From an uncultured Ignavibacteriota bacterium (GTDB lineage Bacteria > Bacteroidota > Ignavibacteria > Palsa-1295): 60,470 nt of DNA. The position numbers and the translations under genes are program-made. Numbering within the stretch: the stretch's first letter is position 1; every line of letters starts with the position of its first letter. The DNA is taken from assembly GCA_903900335.1 (NCBI GenBank), contig CAIUMP010000018.1, forward strand, positions 1 to 60,470. The letters are read 5' to 3'. Below the pieces are notes generated by a model. That model saw only the letters and a program-made list of their open reading frames with translations. It did not search any database and was not told where the DNA came from. Of the stretch, positions 35,851 to 44,433 are shown piece by piece.

Positions 35851-36693
35851 TTATCCGACCACCTTTGCCACAAATCCTTTGGCGGTGCTATCGAGAGAAA
35901 CAACGGCATTGACAGGGTCATGCTCCAGAACCAGAGACCACTTGTTCTCAAACGCTTCCGGAAGTAATGCTCGCTTTTCTTCCATGGTGGTAAGCGGGAA
36001 GTTATCATATCCCATGATCCAGGGAAGGCTGATATGTGCCTTCGTCGGGAAGAGATCGGCACAAAAAAAGAGATGATTGCCCGCATCGTCAAAAATATGA
36101 GGCAATTGTTGGGCGCGGGTGTGCCCGTTGAAAATTCGCAAATCAATCCCAGGGAACAGAATTCCTGGTCCATCTAACTCTTCAATCATCCCATTAGCGG
36201 CGATGGGTTCCCAATCGTCTTTAAGGTAACTTGCACGGTCTTTCTCGGTTGGTTTTCTAGCCCAACCGAGGTTGGCTTTTTGGACAAATACTTTCGCGTT
36301 TGGAAAAGTCGGCACAAGCTCACCTGTCTCTGCTCGCGTTACCAATCCGCCACAGTGATCGAAATGGAGATGCGTTTGAATGATGTCCGTAATATCTTCG
36401 GGAAGTAGTCCTACTGAAGCCAGCGAGTCCAGTAAGCGATACTTGGAGTGGTCGAGTTTGTAAATTCCGGCGGTTTTCGCGTCGTACTTCTCCCCCATCC
36501 CTGTATCAACGAGAATGTTCATCCCGTTGCCTTGAATCAGTAGCACGCGAAGTGCCATGTCTATCCTGTTCTGCTCGTCCGCCGGGTTAGTCCTCGACCA
36601 AAGGTTTTTCGGCACGACACCAAACATAGCGCCGCCGTCTAGCGCGAATCTCCCGGTTTCGAGCGCAGTGATCGTGTAATTTCCAATCCTCAT
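35851..36693 (-). CDS. Metallo-beta-lactamase fold hydrolase
   Basis: This 280-residue protein has the binuclear zinc site THLHFDHCGG near residue 110, a second-shell histidine in IFNGHTRAQQLPH near 195, an aspartate in FFCADLFPTKAH near 215 and a last histidine in VLEHDP near 260. This order resembles AHL-lactonase-like and other MBL hydrolases. There is no signal peptide, so it is cytoplasmic. The substrate cannot be assigned from the sequence. Confidence 0.9.
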   Translation of the reverse strand: MRIGNYTITALETGRFALDGGAMFGVVPKNLWSRTNPADEQNRIDMALRVLLIQGNGMNILVDTGMGEKYDAKTAGIYKLDHSKYRLLDSLASVGLLPEDITDIIQTHLHFDHCGGLVTRAETGELVPTFPNAKVFVQKANLGWARKPTEKDRASYLKDDWEPIAANGMIEELDGPGILFPGIDLRIFNGHTRAQQLPHIFDDAGNHLFFCADLFPTKAHISLPWIMGYDNFPLTTMEEKRALLPEAFENKWSLVLEHDPVNAVVSLDSTAKGFVAKVVG

Positions 36694-36847
36694 AGATTAT
36701 GATTAATTAGTCGTTGCGAGAAACCAGCTGAGCGGTCACAAAGCAATCCCTTGTTGAAGAGCAAAGATGTCCTCAACAAGGGATGGCGTTAGCGGCATTA
36801 AGCCGAGATTCAAAGGACGTAGCGGCGGATTCGTGCAAGCCAGTGAA

Positions 36848-37192
36848 TTATCGCTTCCGGCCCGGATCGACTTCATCCAACCACGCAACCTTCGCCTCCA
36901 GTTGCTCCTTCGGCTCAACCCAATTCGGATCGGGGACGCAGCAATCGACCGGGCAAACAGCTGCACATTGGGGTTCATCATGGAAAGTAGCACACTCGGT
37001 ACACTTATCCGGTACGATGTAGAAATAATCGGAGGAGTAGAACCCGACGGCACCGCTAGGACCGGGATCATTCGAGCCAAAGGATTGTCCGCCGAGAGTC
37101 CAGTTAGCTCCACCCTCGTAGATGGCGTTATTCGGGCATTCTGGTTCGCATGCACCACAATTGATGCATTCGGTTGTGATCATGATAGCCAT
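36848..37192 (-). CDS. 2[4Fe-4S] ferredoxin, Chlorobium-type
   Basis: This is a 114-residue ferredoxin. The first cluster motif is CINCGACEPECPNNAI (residues 10-25). After an insertion of about 35 residues, a second motif follows: CTECATFHDEPQCAAVCPVDCC, with the characteristic loop between cysteines. The C-terminal tail of about 30 residues (EPKEQLEAKVAWLDE) is helical. The ATG at 37192 has a good AAAGGAG Shine-Dalgarno. Such ferredoxins serve low-potential electron transfer; the partner enzyme is not nearby. Confidence 0.92.
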   Translation of the reverse strand: MAIMITTECINCGACEPECPNNAIYEGGANWTLGGQSFGSNDPGPSGAVGFYSSDYFYIVPDKCTECATFHDEPQCAAVCPVDCCVPDPNWVEPKEQLEAKVAWLDEVDPGRKR

Positions 37193-37539
37193 GGGTCTCT
37201 CTCCTTTTATCTCGTATGATACGTACTGCTTAACAAAGTGCTGTGGATGAGCAATCATCCTCTTTACAAGTGCGCCGTGTAACAGCACCTCCAGAGAAAT
37301 AGTTAAGAAATCGTGAAAGCCCTTGAAGAAATCAGCTTCACGCCCGATACCGAGCGCTGAATTACCAATATTACCTTATAGCTGCTTCTAATTGCAACCA
37401 ATCGCGAACTCATGGGAACGGGAAAACTGAGTCACCCGTTAATCCCGCGCCTGTGGGGAAAAGATGCGAATGAAGAAAGGCAAGAAGGGAGCTCTCCTCC
37501 ATTCTTACTTTTTAATGATCAATTCCTATTTGGCAAGTG
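37193..37539. other. Gene-free stretch upstream of ferredoxin and tRNA-Ile
   Basis: No ORF here is credible. It must hold the ferredoxin promoter (minus) and the tRNA promoter (plus); none was clear. Around 37412-37460 there is a small possible fold (ACGGG pairing with CCCGT around TGAGTCA), but it matches no riboswitch consensus known to me. Confidence 0.4.
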
Positions 37540-37613
37540 GGGCCTATAGCTCAGTTGGTTAGAGCGTCCGCCTGATAAGCGGGAGGTCAGTGGTTCAACT
37601 CCACTTAGGCCCA
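37540..37613 (+). tRNA. tRNA-Ile (GAT)
   Basis: Cloverleaf with acceptor GGGCCTA/TAGGCCC, D-loop AGCTCAGTTGGTTAGAGC and T-arm GGTTCAACTCC. The anticodon GAT is at 37574-37576. CCA is not encoded. Confidence 0.95.
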
Positions 37614-37636
37614 CGGTTTCTGTTGATAATAAATTC

Positions 37637-37709
37637 GGGCCGTTAGCTCATCTGGTAGAGCGATAGATTTGCATTCTATAGGTAAGGAGTTCGACTCTCC
37701 TACGGTCCA
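37637..37709 (+). tRNA. tRNA-Ala (TGC)
   Basis: Cloverleaf with acceptor GGGCCGT/ACGGTCC (one GU pair), the anticodon stem ATAGA/TCTAT and anticodon TGC at 37670-37672. It lies 23 nt after tRNA-Ile. The Ile-Ala pair usually sits between 16S and 23S, but here no rRNA gene is adjacent. Confidence 0.95.
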
Positions 37710-37730
37710 CAAAAACTGCAACGATTGGAG

Positions 37731-37755
37731 GCCGCGTTTTAGCGCGGCTTTTTCG
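37731..37755 (+). terminator. Intrinsic terminator of the tRNA-Ile/Ala unit
   Basis: GCCGCG, TTTTAG, CGCGGC followed by TTTTTCG, about 20 nt after tRNA-Ala. Confidence 0.85.
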
Positions 37756-37771
37756 TTTTCACCAATTTAAA

Positions 37772-37806
37772 ACGCCCCGCTGATGACCATCAGCGGGGCG
37801 TCCCCT
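37772..37806. terminator. Strong bidirectional terminator hairpin
   Basis: A 14-nt perfect inverted repeat (ACGCCCCGCTGATG and its complement) with a 2-nt centre. It is followed by CCCCTTTTT on the plus strand and TTTTAAATT on the minus strand. It probably ends the minus-strand gene at 37936 and backs up the tRNA terminator. Confidence 0.85.
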
Positions 37807-37935
37807 TTTTACCTGCAATGTGGTGGCTGTAGATCTATTATGACCCTTAGTCCACCTTTTCTTCACGCTATCGAACGAGAATCGGTGTGTGCCTACGTAC
37901 TATAGAAACGCAAAAAACGTCGCCGGTTACAAATT

Positions 37936-40900
37936 TTAATGGAGAATTTTTGCCGTCGTTCGAAGAATGGCCCCATTCGGGCCAGATTCGCCAGTCACCT
38001 CAATAAAATAGAGTCCGATCGGTAGCCAATTCTCCTCGATCTCAAGCCTCTCCCCCTTCCCTCTGAGGTCCGAGACTACCCGCCCGACGGCGTCGAACAT
38101 CCGCAGACGGTAACCCGGCCGCATCGACTGGGGTGGATAGACGGTTAGGTAGCCCGGATGCGTGGTACTTGAAATCCGTAGTTCGGAACCGGCGATTCCA
38201 ACTGGCTCACTCACCCCGGATACGCCATCACTCCCGAAGAGAAATGCAACGGGAAATATGGCCTCCCGGTCAAATGCCCAAAGTGTGTCGCGTCGATCCC
38301 CGTGCTTCAGCGGATCTGCAATGAAGGAGATTTCAACAGAGTCACCCGACTCTGGCAGTAGGTCGAAGTTATCCATCGGCAAGTGCCCAGTCGCATTGGC
38401 GGTGATCTGAAACTCCCCGGTGTCTGTCCCAACAATTCGAACAGAGTCGACATGCACACCGGCCGTGCCACTATCGAAGAGCGTTATCGAAAGGGTCTTG
38501 GGGAAGACGGAGCCAAAGTTAAGGTGATCGGTGCTCCACTTCAATTTCGGCCTGATCCCGCGACCAGAAAGGCGCGACACGTCCTTGATGACATGCGTGA
38601 ATGGCTCTGGAATATCGGAGGTCCAGCGCATGTAAGTAGTGTCCCATCCCTCCACAGTGGGTGTGAAACAAAAGTTGAGATAGACTCCCTCGCCCTGCTT
38701 TATCGCCAGCGGTAGCATTGCAGTGTCCGAGAACTCGAAATCTATGAAATTGTCGAGTACCCATTGTTTCGTGAGCATGAACGGAGCCGCCCCCGGATTC
38801 CATACTCTAATTGCATGACATTTTTTCTTGCCGACGACCACAGTGCCGAAGTCATAATCCTCGGTGTTGATCTTCGGAACGGTCGTCGTACCGATGATGC
38901 TCACCATCGGTGTCGGGCAATCGGTTTGTAAGATGAGAGTATCATAGTACACATGCGCTGGCTGAGTAGCATTAAAGCAGACGTTGAGTAGGATAGAGTC
39001 ACCCGGACCCAACTTAAATGGAAGAGGTGGGTTGGTGGATGTTAGCCGAACACCTTGCCCGCCTTGAAGCCACTTATAGCTAAAGACGTTAAAGCTCACA
39101 TCCCCCGGTTTACCGAGATTCTTGAAGGTAAAATGGGTGCATGTGTCAACCCCAATTGATGCATTAATAAAGTCGGCCGAGTCGGGTTTCATCGAGAGCG
39201 CTGGAGGCGTGTAATGCAAATGAATGACCGTATCCTTCCCTCCCACATTCACTATCCTAACCCATGCATCGGCGCTCTTTAGCGGGTCATTTACCAGAAT
39301 GTCTGCAATCGTATCCGTGGCGCCAGGCACAACGGTGAAATTCGTCGGGACCGTGCTGCAGTTCACACTGACGTAGCCCGAATCCGCATTCGAGCGCCGC
39401 GCCTCAACTCCGAGTGCATCCCGAAGCAGCTCGATCTGGGCAATTCCGCCGTCAATTGCAGTTGTGTCTCGAACATGCAGGCGCCATCCATTGCAAATGG
39501 TATCAATCGTAAATCGCGCCGCCGCAGTGACACCCTCAATGCCGAACGTCTCTCCCGTTGGAGAAGCGTACTCGAAGTAATAGTCGTCATCATCGTTGTC
39601 GCCTAGATCGAAATCGGGGTCGATCCCGAGCATCCCGTATTGATAAACAATAAAGGCGCTGTCCCCGTGAATGAAATATCCTCCCGGCTGGATCTCGTAG
39701 CGTCGCCCATTAAGCTCTGCATGGCCGGGAATACTGGCGGTTGATCCGGCGCTCGGGAGGCTTGTAAGCGGAGTGGGGGCACTACCATTCAGCTGCACCT
39801 TGATGCTTGAAAATTGATCCTGCCTCGCGATCACGTTGATGAATCGCCTTTTGTGTACCTGGTTTCTGTCATCCGGCACACCGAACGCGAAAGATGTTGC
39901 GTAGCTCGCAATCGGCACAATGTTCATCATCGTCGGTGCGGTGTACGGTTCTTGGCTCATCGCCTTGTAGTCATACTGCTCAACCATGATTTTCTGGCCA
40001 AAGCGTTCGCTTACATTGGCTCCGACGATCACATTTTCAACACCCTGCGTCGTGCTTGGAAACGCACTAACTTGCCGGGTCTGCGAACCCATGTTGTACA
40101 AGGCAATGTCCGCCGTCCCTCCAGTGCCCGATGGCGCCAACAACCGCAAAGCATCACCCTCCGATGGGTCGCCAGGCGGAAGGCCAGGCGAGTCCATTAA
40201 GGGCATCGTGAGGTAGCCGCTGGACCTCAGATACTGCGTAGGCACCATTTGTTGAAGCATCATATTGCGTTGGTCGCCCCCAGAACTCACATACTGCGAC
40301 TGCCCATTGAACGCATCCTCATTCGCACTTAGAACTGCCACCGGCTGGTCAGCATGGACAAGCGAGCCAGACATATCATTTGCCGAATTGTCCAGCGTGG
40401 ATTTCACCCAATAGACTTGACCGCGCATCAGCTTGGCGTCGAAAGGATGCGTATGTCCGTTCTGCCCTTGTCGAGTCAACCCGTTCGGCGCAATCGTGAC
40501 GTTAGTGTTGTCCTTGATGGCGATAACTGCAAACTCTGAGCTTCCGGAGTCAACTGTACACGTGAAGTGGTGACTATTTGCAGCACCCAGTGCAGGATTT
40601 GCGGGGAAGCTGGCGACAACATAATCCTTCCCAAGCACTGGTGTCGGTAGTGCGAGGTAACTGGCGCCAGCGTTCGGTCCAGTTGAATAGTAGCTCACAG
40701 AAATTGGACGGTCACCATGGATTCTACACGCGTTGTACATTGGCACTTCACCGTCCGTGTTGATGCGGTTGCCGTTGGCATCCTTGGGATCCATATAATT
40801 CAGATCAAGCTGGATGTTCGCGGAATGCTTCGCGAATATTCGGGTCGTTGTCCCGGTCACCTCTTGGCCGCCCTGAGTCGCATCAAAATACGATAGCGTA

Positions 40901-41106
40901 ACATTGCAATCGTATGCGGTTGAGACGACAACATAGACAGACTGAAATGGCTTAACTGCCCCGCATTTTATGCTCGGCGCGACGTAGGCAATATAGAAAT
41001 CGCTCCCCATCGAACTTAATCCAGCCGGTTTCTGAGCTTGGGAATCCGAGATGATAGCAGTAAAAATAACTAGGGTAATCAACAGGAACAAGCTTCGGTT
41101 TTTCAT
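37936..41106 (-). CDS. Large secreted protein: IgGFc-binding-like domain, Ig-like repeats, sorting domain
   Basis: This exported protein has 1056 residues. The signal peptide ends near DSQAQ (residue 25). Residues about 30-480 resemble the IgGFc-binding-protein N-terminal domain: GSDFYIAYVAP, FAKHSANIQLDL, DRPISVSYYST, and LGAANSHHFTCTVDSGSSEFAVIAIKDNTNVTI (given here in part). Residues about 560-950 hold Ig-like choice-of-anchor repeats (CTHFTFKNLGKPGDVSF, CHAIRVWNPGAAPF, LNFGSVFPKTLSITLFDSGT). The end (LRMFDAVGRVVSDLRG, LPIGLYFIEVTG) is a T9SS-type sorting domain. The surface-adhesion role is inferred from the architecture. Confidence 0.9.
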   Translation of the reverse strand: MKNRSLFLLITLVIFTAIISDSQAQKPAGLSSMGSDFYIAYVAPSIKCGAVKPFQSVYVVVSTAYDCNVTLSYFDATQGGQEVTGTTTRIFAKHSANIQLDLNYMDPKDANGNRINTDGEVPMYNACRIHGDRPISVSYYSTGPNAGASYLALPTPVLGKDYVVASFPANPALGAANSHHFTCTVDSGSSEFAVIAIKDNTNVTIAPNGLTRQGQNGHTHPFDAKLMRGQVYWVKSTLDNSANDMSGSLVHADQPVAVLSANEDAFNGQSQYVSSGGDQRNMMLQQMVPTQYLRSSGYLTMPLMDSPGLPPGDPSEGDALRLLAPSGTGGTADIALYNMGSQTRQVSAFPSTTQGVENVIVGANVSERFGQKIMVEQYDYKAMSQEPYTAPTMMNIVPIASYATSFAFGVPDDRNQVHKRRFINVIARQDQFSSIKVQLNGSAPTPLTSLPSAGSTASIPGHAELNGRRYEIQPGGYFIHGDSAFIVYQYGMLGIDPDFDLGDNDDDDYYFEYASPTGETFGIEGVTAAARFTIDTICNGWRLHVRDTTAIDGGIAQIELLRDALGVEARRSNADSGYVSVNCSTVPTNFTVVPGATDTIADILVNDPLKSADAWVRIVNVGGKDTVIHLHYTPPALSMKPDSADFINASIGVDTCTHFTFKNLGKPGDVSFNVFSYKWLQGGQGVRLTSTNPPLPFKLGPGDSILLNVCFNATQPAHVYYDTLILQTDCPTPMVSIIGTTTVPKINTEDYDFGTVVVGKKKCHAIRVWNPGAAPFMLTKQWVLDNFIDFEFSDTAMLPLAIKQGEGVYLNFCFTPTVEGWDTTYMRWTSDIPEPFTHVIKDVSRLSGRGIRPKLKWSTDHLNFGSVFPKTLSITLFDSGTAGVHVDSVRIVGTDTGEFQITANATGHLPMDNFDLLPESGDSVEISFIADPLKHGDRRDTLWAFDREAIFPVAFLFGSDGVSGVSEPVGIAGSELRISSTTHPGYLTVYPPQSMRPGYRLRMFDAVGRVVSDLRGKGERLEIEENWLPIGLYFIEVTGESGPNGAILRTTAKILH

Positions 41107-41226
41107 GAAGTTGAACGAATACACTGTAATGAAGACAACTGAAAACGCGAAAGGTAACAGCCGCAGGTATAATAATCTCCTAAAGTGAAGATTGTTACAT
41201 TGGAAATTGATAGCTCCGGTTGCGGT

Positions 41227-42258
41227 TCAGGCGCGCGCCGCCAATTCTCGCAGCGACCATTCGAGATTCGCCTTTGCATATTCATTTTTGGGATCACAAC
41301 ACACCGCTCGCTTTCCGGCTCTCCTGCCTTCATCGAACGCCCCAAGCATATTTTCGGCACAGCAGACATTCGCCCAAGCCACGCTAGAATAAGGGTCGAT
41401 CGTCAGAGCTCGCCCGGCACTGGTAATGCATGCTGCAAAATCACCAGCAAGGTAATTCTCCAAACTATGTGCAATGAGGTTATCCCGTTCAGCACTTAGG
41501 TCCGGTTCCAACCCAAATGGAAGTACAGCATTGTTATACGCGAAGATATTCTCACCTCGGCTTATCAGGTCGAAAGAACGCGCAGCGATCGCGCGATAAA
41601 AATTTCGTGAGGAGCTCTCACCGGGGAACATCCAGTCGTGCAATTCCAACACGAGGCACGGCATCGTATCAAGCCATTCAGTATTGCTCTCGAAGACCTT
41701 ACGCTCTGCGCCTTCGATATCGATCTTACAGAGAAAAGGTAGCACATTTGCTGGTTGGGCGGCTAAGATCGCGTTGAGAGTGATGGCTCGAACCTCTACA
41801 GTACCGGCATTCGATGTGCGAAACCCCCAATCCCCTAATCCAGGATCCTCGTTGAATAGGGATTCGACTGTATCCGAAAGCCCACCGTGGAACAATTCAA
41901 TTCCAGTTTCTCCAGCGCAATTCGCGGTTAGTACATCGAAATTACCTTGCTCTGGTTCGATAGCAAAGATCTTCGCATCCGGGAAGAATCTCCTAAAATA
42001 CAAAGCGCTTGCGCCGATGTTCGCGCCCGCATCCACAATAAGTGGTGTCTTTCCAGCAAGCACGAGCGAATCATAATACCTCATCACACGCGGCCCAGAG
42101 TGCATGGAAATGAAGTTGTAATTCCCGTTCGTGATCACATCGTCGGCAACGATCCTATCGGTACCGCTTTCGGGACGAATGTAGATCTCGATCGGCTCGT
42201 CAAAGGGCTCGCATCCCAGAGAGAGTCTCAGAAGGTTCTCAACTGCGTCGTCACTCAT
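41227..42258 (-). CDS. FkbM-family SAM-dependent methyltransferase with C-terminal TPR
   Basis: This 343-residue protein has an FkbM-type methyltransferase domain: the SAM-binding motif LIVDAGANIGASALYFRRFFP near residues 72-92, AIEPEQGNFDVL, and FLCKIDIEGAERKVF near 180-195. The last 75 residues (NYLAGDFAACITSAGRALTIDPYSSVAW and what follows) form about two TPR motifs, an uncommon addition. FkbM enzymes usually O-methylate sugars or lipids; the target is unknown. It starts 22 nt after trxB and is likely in the queG-trxB transcription unit. Confidence 0.88.
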   Translation of the reverse strand: MSDDAVENLLRLSLGCEPFDEPIEIYIRPESGTDRIVADDVITNGNYNFISMHSGPRVMRYYDSLVLAGKTPLIVDAGANIGASALYFRRFFPDAKIFAIEPEQGNFDVLTANCAGETGIELFHGGLSDTVESLFNEDPGLGDWGFRTSNAGTVEVRAITLNAILAAQPANVLPFLCKIDIEGAERKVFESNTEWLDTMPCLVLELHDWMFPGESSSRNFYRAIAARSFDLISRGENIFAYNNAVLPFGLEPDLSAERDNLIAHSLENYLAGDFAACITSAGRALTIDPYSSVAWANVCCAENMLGAFDEGRRAGKRAVCCDPKNEYAKANLEWSLRELAARA

Positions 42259-42280
42259 CTCGGATGTTAGCGGCTAGAGT

Positions 42281-43339
42281 CTAAGCGTGATGGGGAATCT
42301 CTGCTTCCATGATCTGATCGGTGGCATCATGGGAAGGCTCGTAACCATAGATAAGCGGGTTTGCCTCAAGGTACCGCTCAGCATCGATAGCCGCAACGCA
42401 TCCACTGCCTGCCGCGGTCACCGCCTGACGATAGACGTGATCCTGGCAATCTCCACAGGCAAAAACGCCCGGTATATTCGTGAAGCTGGTCTTTCCCTTC
42501 GTTTCGAGATAGCCGACCTCGTTCATATCCAGAATGCCGCGGAAGAGCTCTGTATTTGGCGAGTGACCGATCGCAACGAATATGCCGTTTGTGGTGACCG
42601 TCTCACGCTCGCCGGTAACAGTGTTCTCCAGGATTGCTCCGGTGACGGTCTTGCGTCCTTTGTCGTCCGTCTGTCCGAGCACCTCAGTAATATGCTGACT
42701 TGTGCGCCAGAATATCTTCGGGTTCTCTTTGGCACGATCGAACATGATCTTCGAGGCACGGAATTCATCGCGTCGATGAACGATCGTGACCGACTTGCAG
42801 AAACGTGTCAGATAATTCGCCTCTTCCATTGCAGTGTCTCCACCACCGACGACCAGCACATCCTGATTGCGATAGAAGAAGCCATCGCACGTTGCGCACG
42901 CGCTGACGCCATAGCCCATGTAAATCTGCTCAGTCGGAATATTCAGCAGCTTTGCTTTCGCGCCTGTTGCAATGATCAGCGCGTCGGCATGATAAACTTT
43001 GGGTCCCGCCTCAACGCGAAACGGTCGTCGCGAGAAATCAATGTTCGTGATGGTCTCATATTTACACTCGGTGCCAAACCGCTGCACCTGCTTACGCATG
43101 ATCTCCATCAACTCCGGCCCCTGGATTCCATGTTCGAATCCGGGATAGTTCTCTACCTCGGTCGTAATGGTAAGTTGCCCACCGGGTTGCTCACCCTCGA
43201 ACATGATCGGGTTGAGGTTCGCACGGGCGGTATAGAGTGCGGCCGTAAAGCCCGCCGGCCCGGAGCCGATGATGAGCACCTGATGAACTTCCTCCCGCTT
43301 CAGATGGGTGTGGGTGTGATGATGATGATGTGTGGACAT
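42281..43339 (-). CDS. trxB: Thioredoxin reductase with histidine-rich N-terminus
   Basis: This NADPH- and FAD-dependent enzyme reduces thioredoxin. FAD motif [19 protein letters not shown] is near residues 21-39, the redox site ACATCDG is near residue 150, the NADPH motif [17 protein letters not shown] follows, and the C-terminal FAD site [17 protein letters not shown] closes the fold. Before the core there are 15 extra residues starting [17 protein letters not shown], with seven histidines, and the C-terminus ends in EIPHHA. This could bind metal. At 352 residues it is about 30 longer than E. coli TrxB. queG lies 22 nt upstream. Confidence 0.95.
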   Translation of the reverse strand: MSTHHHHHTHTHLKREEVHQVLIIGSGPAGFTAALYTARANLNPIMFEGEQPGGQLTITTEVENYPGFEHGIQGPELMEIMRKQVQRFGTECKYETITNIDFSRRPFRVEAGPKVYHADALIIATGAKAKLLNIPTEQIYMGYGVSACATCDGFFYRNQDVLVVGGGDTAMEEANYLTRFCKSVTIVHRRDEFRASKIMFDRAKENPKIFWRTSQHITEVLGQTDDKGRKTVTGAILENTVTGERETVTTNGIFVAIGHSPNTELFRGILDMNEVGYLETKGKTSFTNIPGVFACGDCQDHVYRQAVTAAGSGCVAAIDAERYLEANPLIYGYEPSHDATDQIMEAEIPHHA

Positions 43340-43361
43340 TCGAATTTCAGTATGAATTCTT

Positions 43362-44324
43362 TTAGTGTGTTACGTGCGTGCCGAGCAGTGCCTTTAGGTT
43401 TCGCTTTAATCCGGCAAGCTTCGTTCTCTTTATCGGAGATTTTCTAAAACGTTTGGAGAACTCCTCTTGTGCCATCGCCTCTATCTCGTCAGGGCGAAGC
43501 GCCAGGTTTTTTACTCGAGGGGCGAAGTCCATGATAGCAGTTGGCTGTTCAAAGCGGTTCCATGGGCAGACATTCTGACAGACATCACAGCCATAGAGCC
43601 ACCCATCCATGTTCGAGGCGAGTGCGGGCTCAATGTGATGTTCGGGCTTCAGCTCGATCGTCAAATACGAGATGCAACGAGTCGCATCGAGCTGGTATGG
43701 CGCTGTGATCGCCTGCGTCGGGCAGGCGTCAATACAGCGGGTGCAAGTGCCACACATGTCCTCAGCTGGTGGATCTACATCAAGCTCAATATTTAAGATC
43801 AGCTCCGCAAGAAAGACCCATGACCCCACTTCGCGGGTAATAATATTCGTGTGCTTCCCTATCCAACCGATACCTGCCCGTTCAGCAATCGGCTTTTCGA
43901 GGAGCGGTCCCGTATCTGTGTAGTACCTTCCCGCTGCTCCAGGAACAAGCGTTTGAATATCTGCAAGCAAGCGACGGAGCATTGGCGGAATGATCTCGTG
44001 GTAATCCGTCCCCCACGCATACCGGGATATCTTCAGTGGGTCCGCTTCCGTACTCTCAGCTTTGCCACTTGCGTCACTGGTTGAGAAATAGTTAAGCGCG
44101 AGCGAGAGAATGCTTCTGGCCTCCGGCATGATTTCCTTCACATCGCGACGCTTCTCGGGATTGCGCTCCAGCCATTGCATTGTACCATGTGCACCGCTCC
44201 TTACCCACATATTGAACCGATCCGCAGCCTTGTCAAACGACTGTGCGCTCGTAACGCCGACCTTTGTGAAGCCGATGTCGAGTGCCTGTTGTTTGATAGA
44301 TGCTGTGAGTTGCTGTCGTGTCAT
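43362..44324 (-). CDS. queG: Epoxyqueuosine reductase
   Basis: QueG reduces epoxyqueuosine to queuosine in tRNA, using cobalamin and two [4Fe-4S] clusters. The protein has 320 residues, with an N-terminal DUF1730 region ([29 protein letters not shown] as YAWGTDYHE), [23 protein letters not shown], the cluster motif [16 protein letters not shown] near residue 190 and the second, [13 protein letters not shown], near 245. The C-terminal HEAT region present in some QueG proteins is absent, as in shorter members. It is the first gene of the queG-trxB-fkbM run. Confidence 0.95.
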   Translation of the reverse strand: MTRQQLTASIKQQALDIGFTKVGVTSAQSFDKAADRFNMWVRSGAHGTMQWLERNPEKRRDVKEIMPEARSILSLALNYFSTSDASGKAESTEADPLKISRYAWGTDYHEIIPPMLRRLLADIQTLVPGAAGRYYTDTGPLLEKPIAERAGIGWIGKHTNIITREVGSWVFLAELILNIELDVDPPAEDMCGTCTRCIDACPTQAITAPYQLDATRCISYLTIELKPEHHIEPALASNMDGWLYGCDVCQNVCPWNRFEQPTAIMDFAPRVKNLALRPDEIEAMAQEEFSKRFRKSPIKRTKLAGLKRNLKALLGTHVTH

Positions 44325-44433
44325 GTGTTAAGCATACAACCAGAATTCTCCCGAATTGGCTCATTTGCTAACTCATGGGTTGAAATACTCTGGCTTGCAA
44401 CACTGTTGACTCTGAAAATCAACCTTCACATTG

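Noticed and set aside
36767-37219. A plus-strand frame of 150 codons opposite the ferredoxin gene
   Set aside because: The minus-strand ferredoxin has both cluster motifs and a good ribosome site; the antisense frame has neither domain nor leader.
37400-37460. Possible cobalamin-type riboswitch before the tRNAs
   Set aside because: Only fragments such as AATCCCGCGCCTGTGG resemble the consensus; the B12 box and the order of stems do not fit, and no suitable gene follows.
42281-43339. The histidine-rich trxB start as an expression-vector tag
   Set aside because: The histidines are mixed with threonines, the codons continue in the native context and genes on both sides are chromosomal, so it is not a cloning artefact.
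42287-43447. A 386-codon plus-strand frame
   Set aside because: It is antisense to trxB over its whole length and shows no recognisable fold; trxB carries all catalytic motifs.
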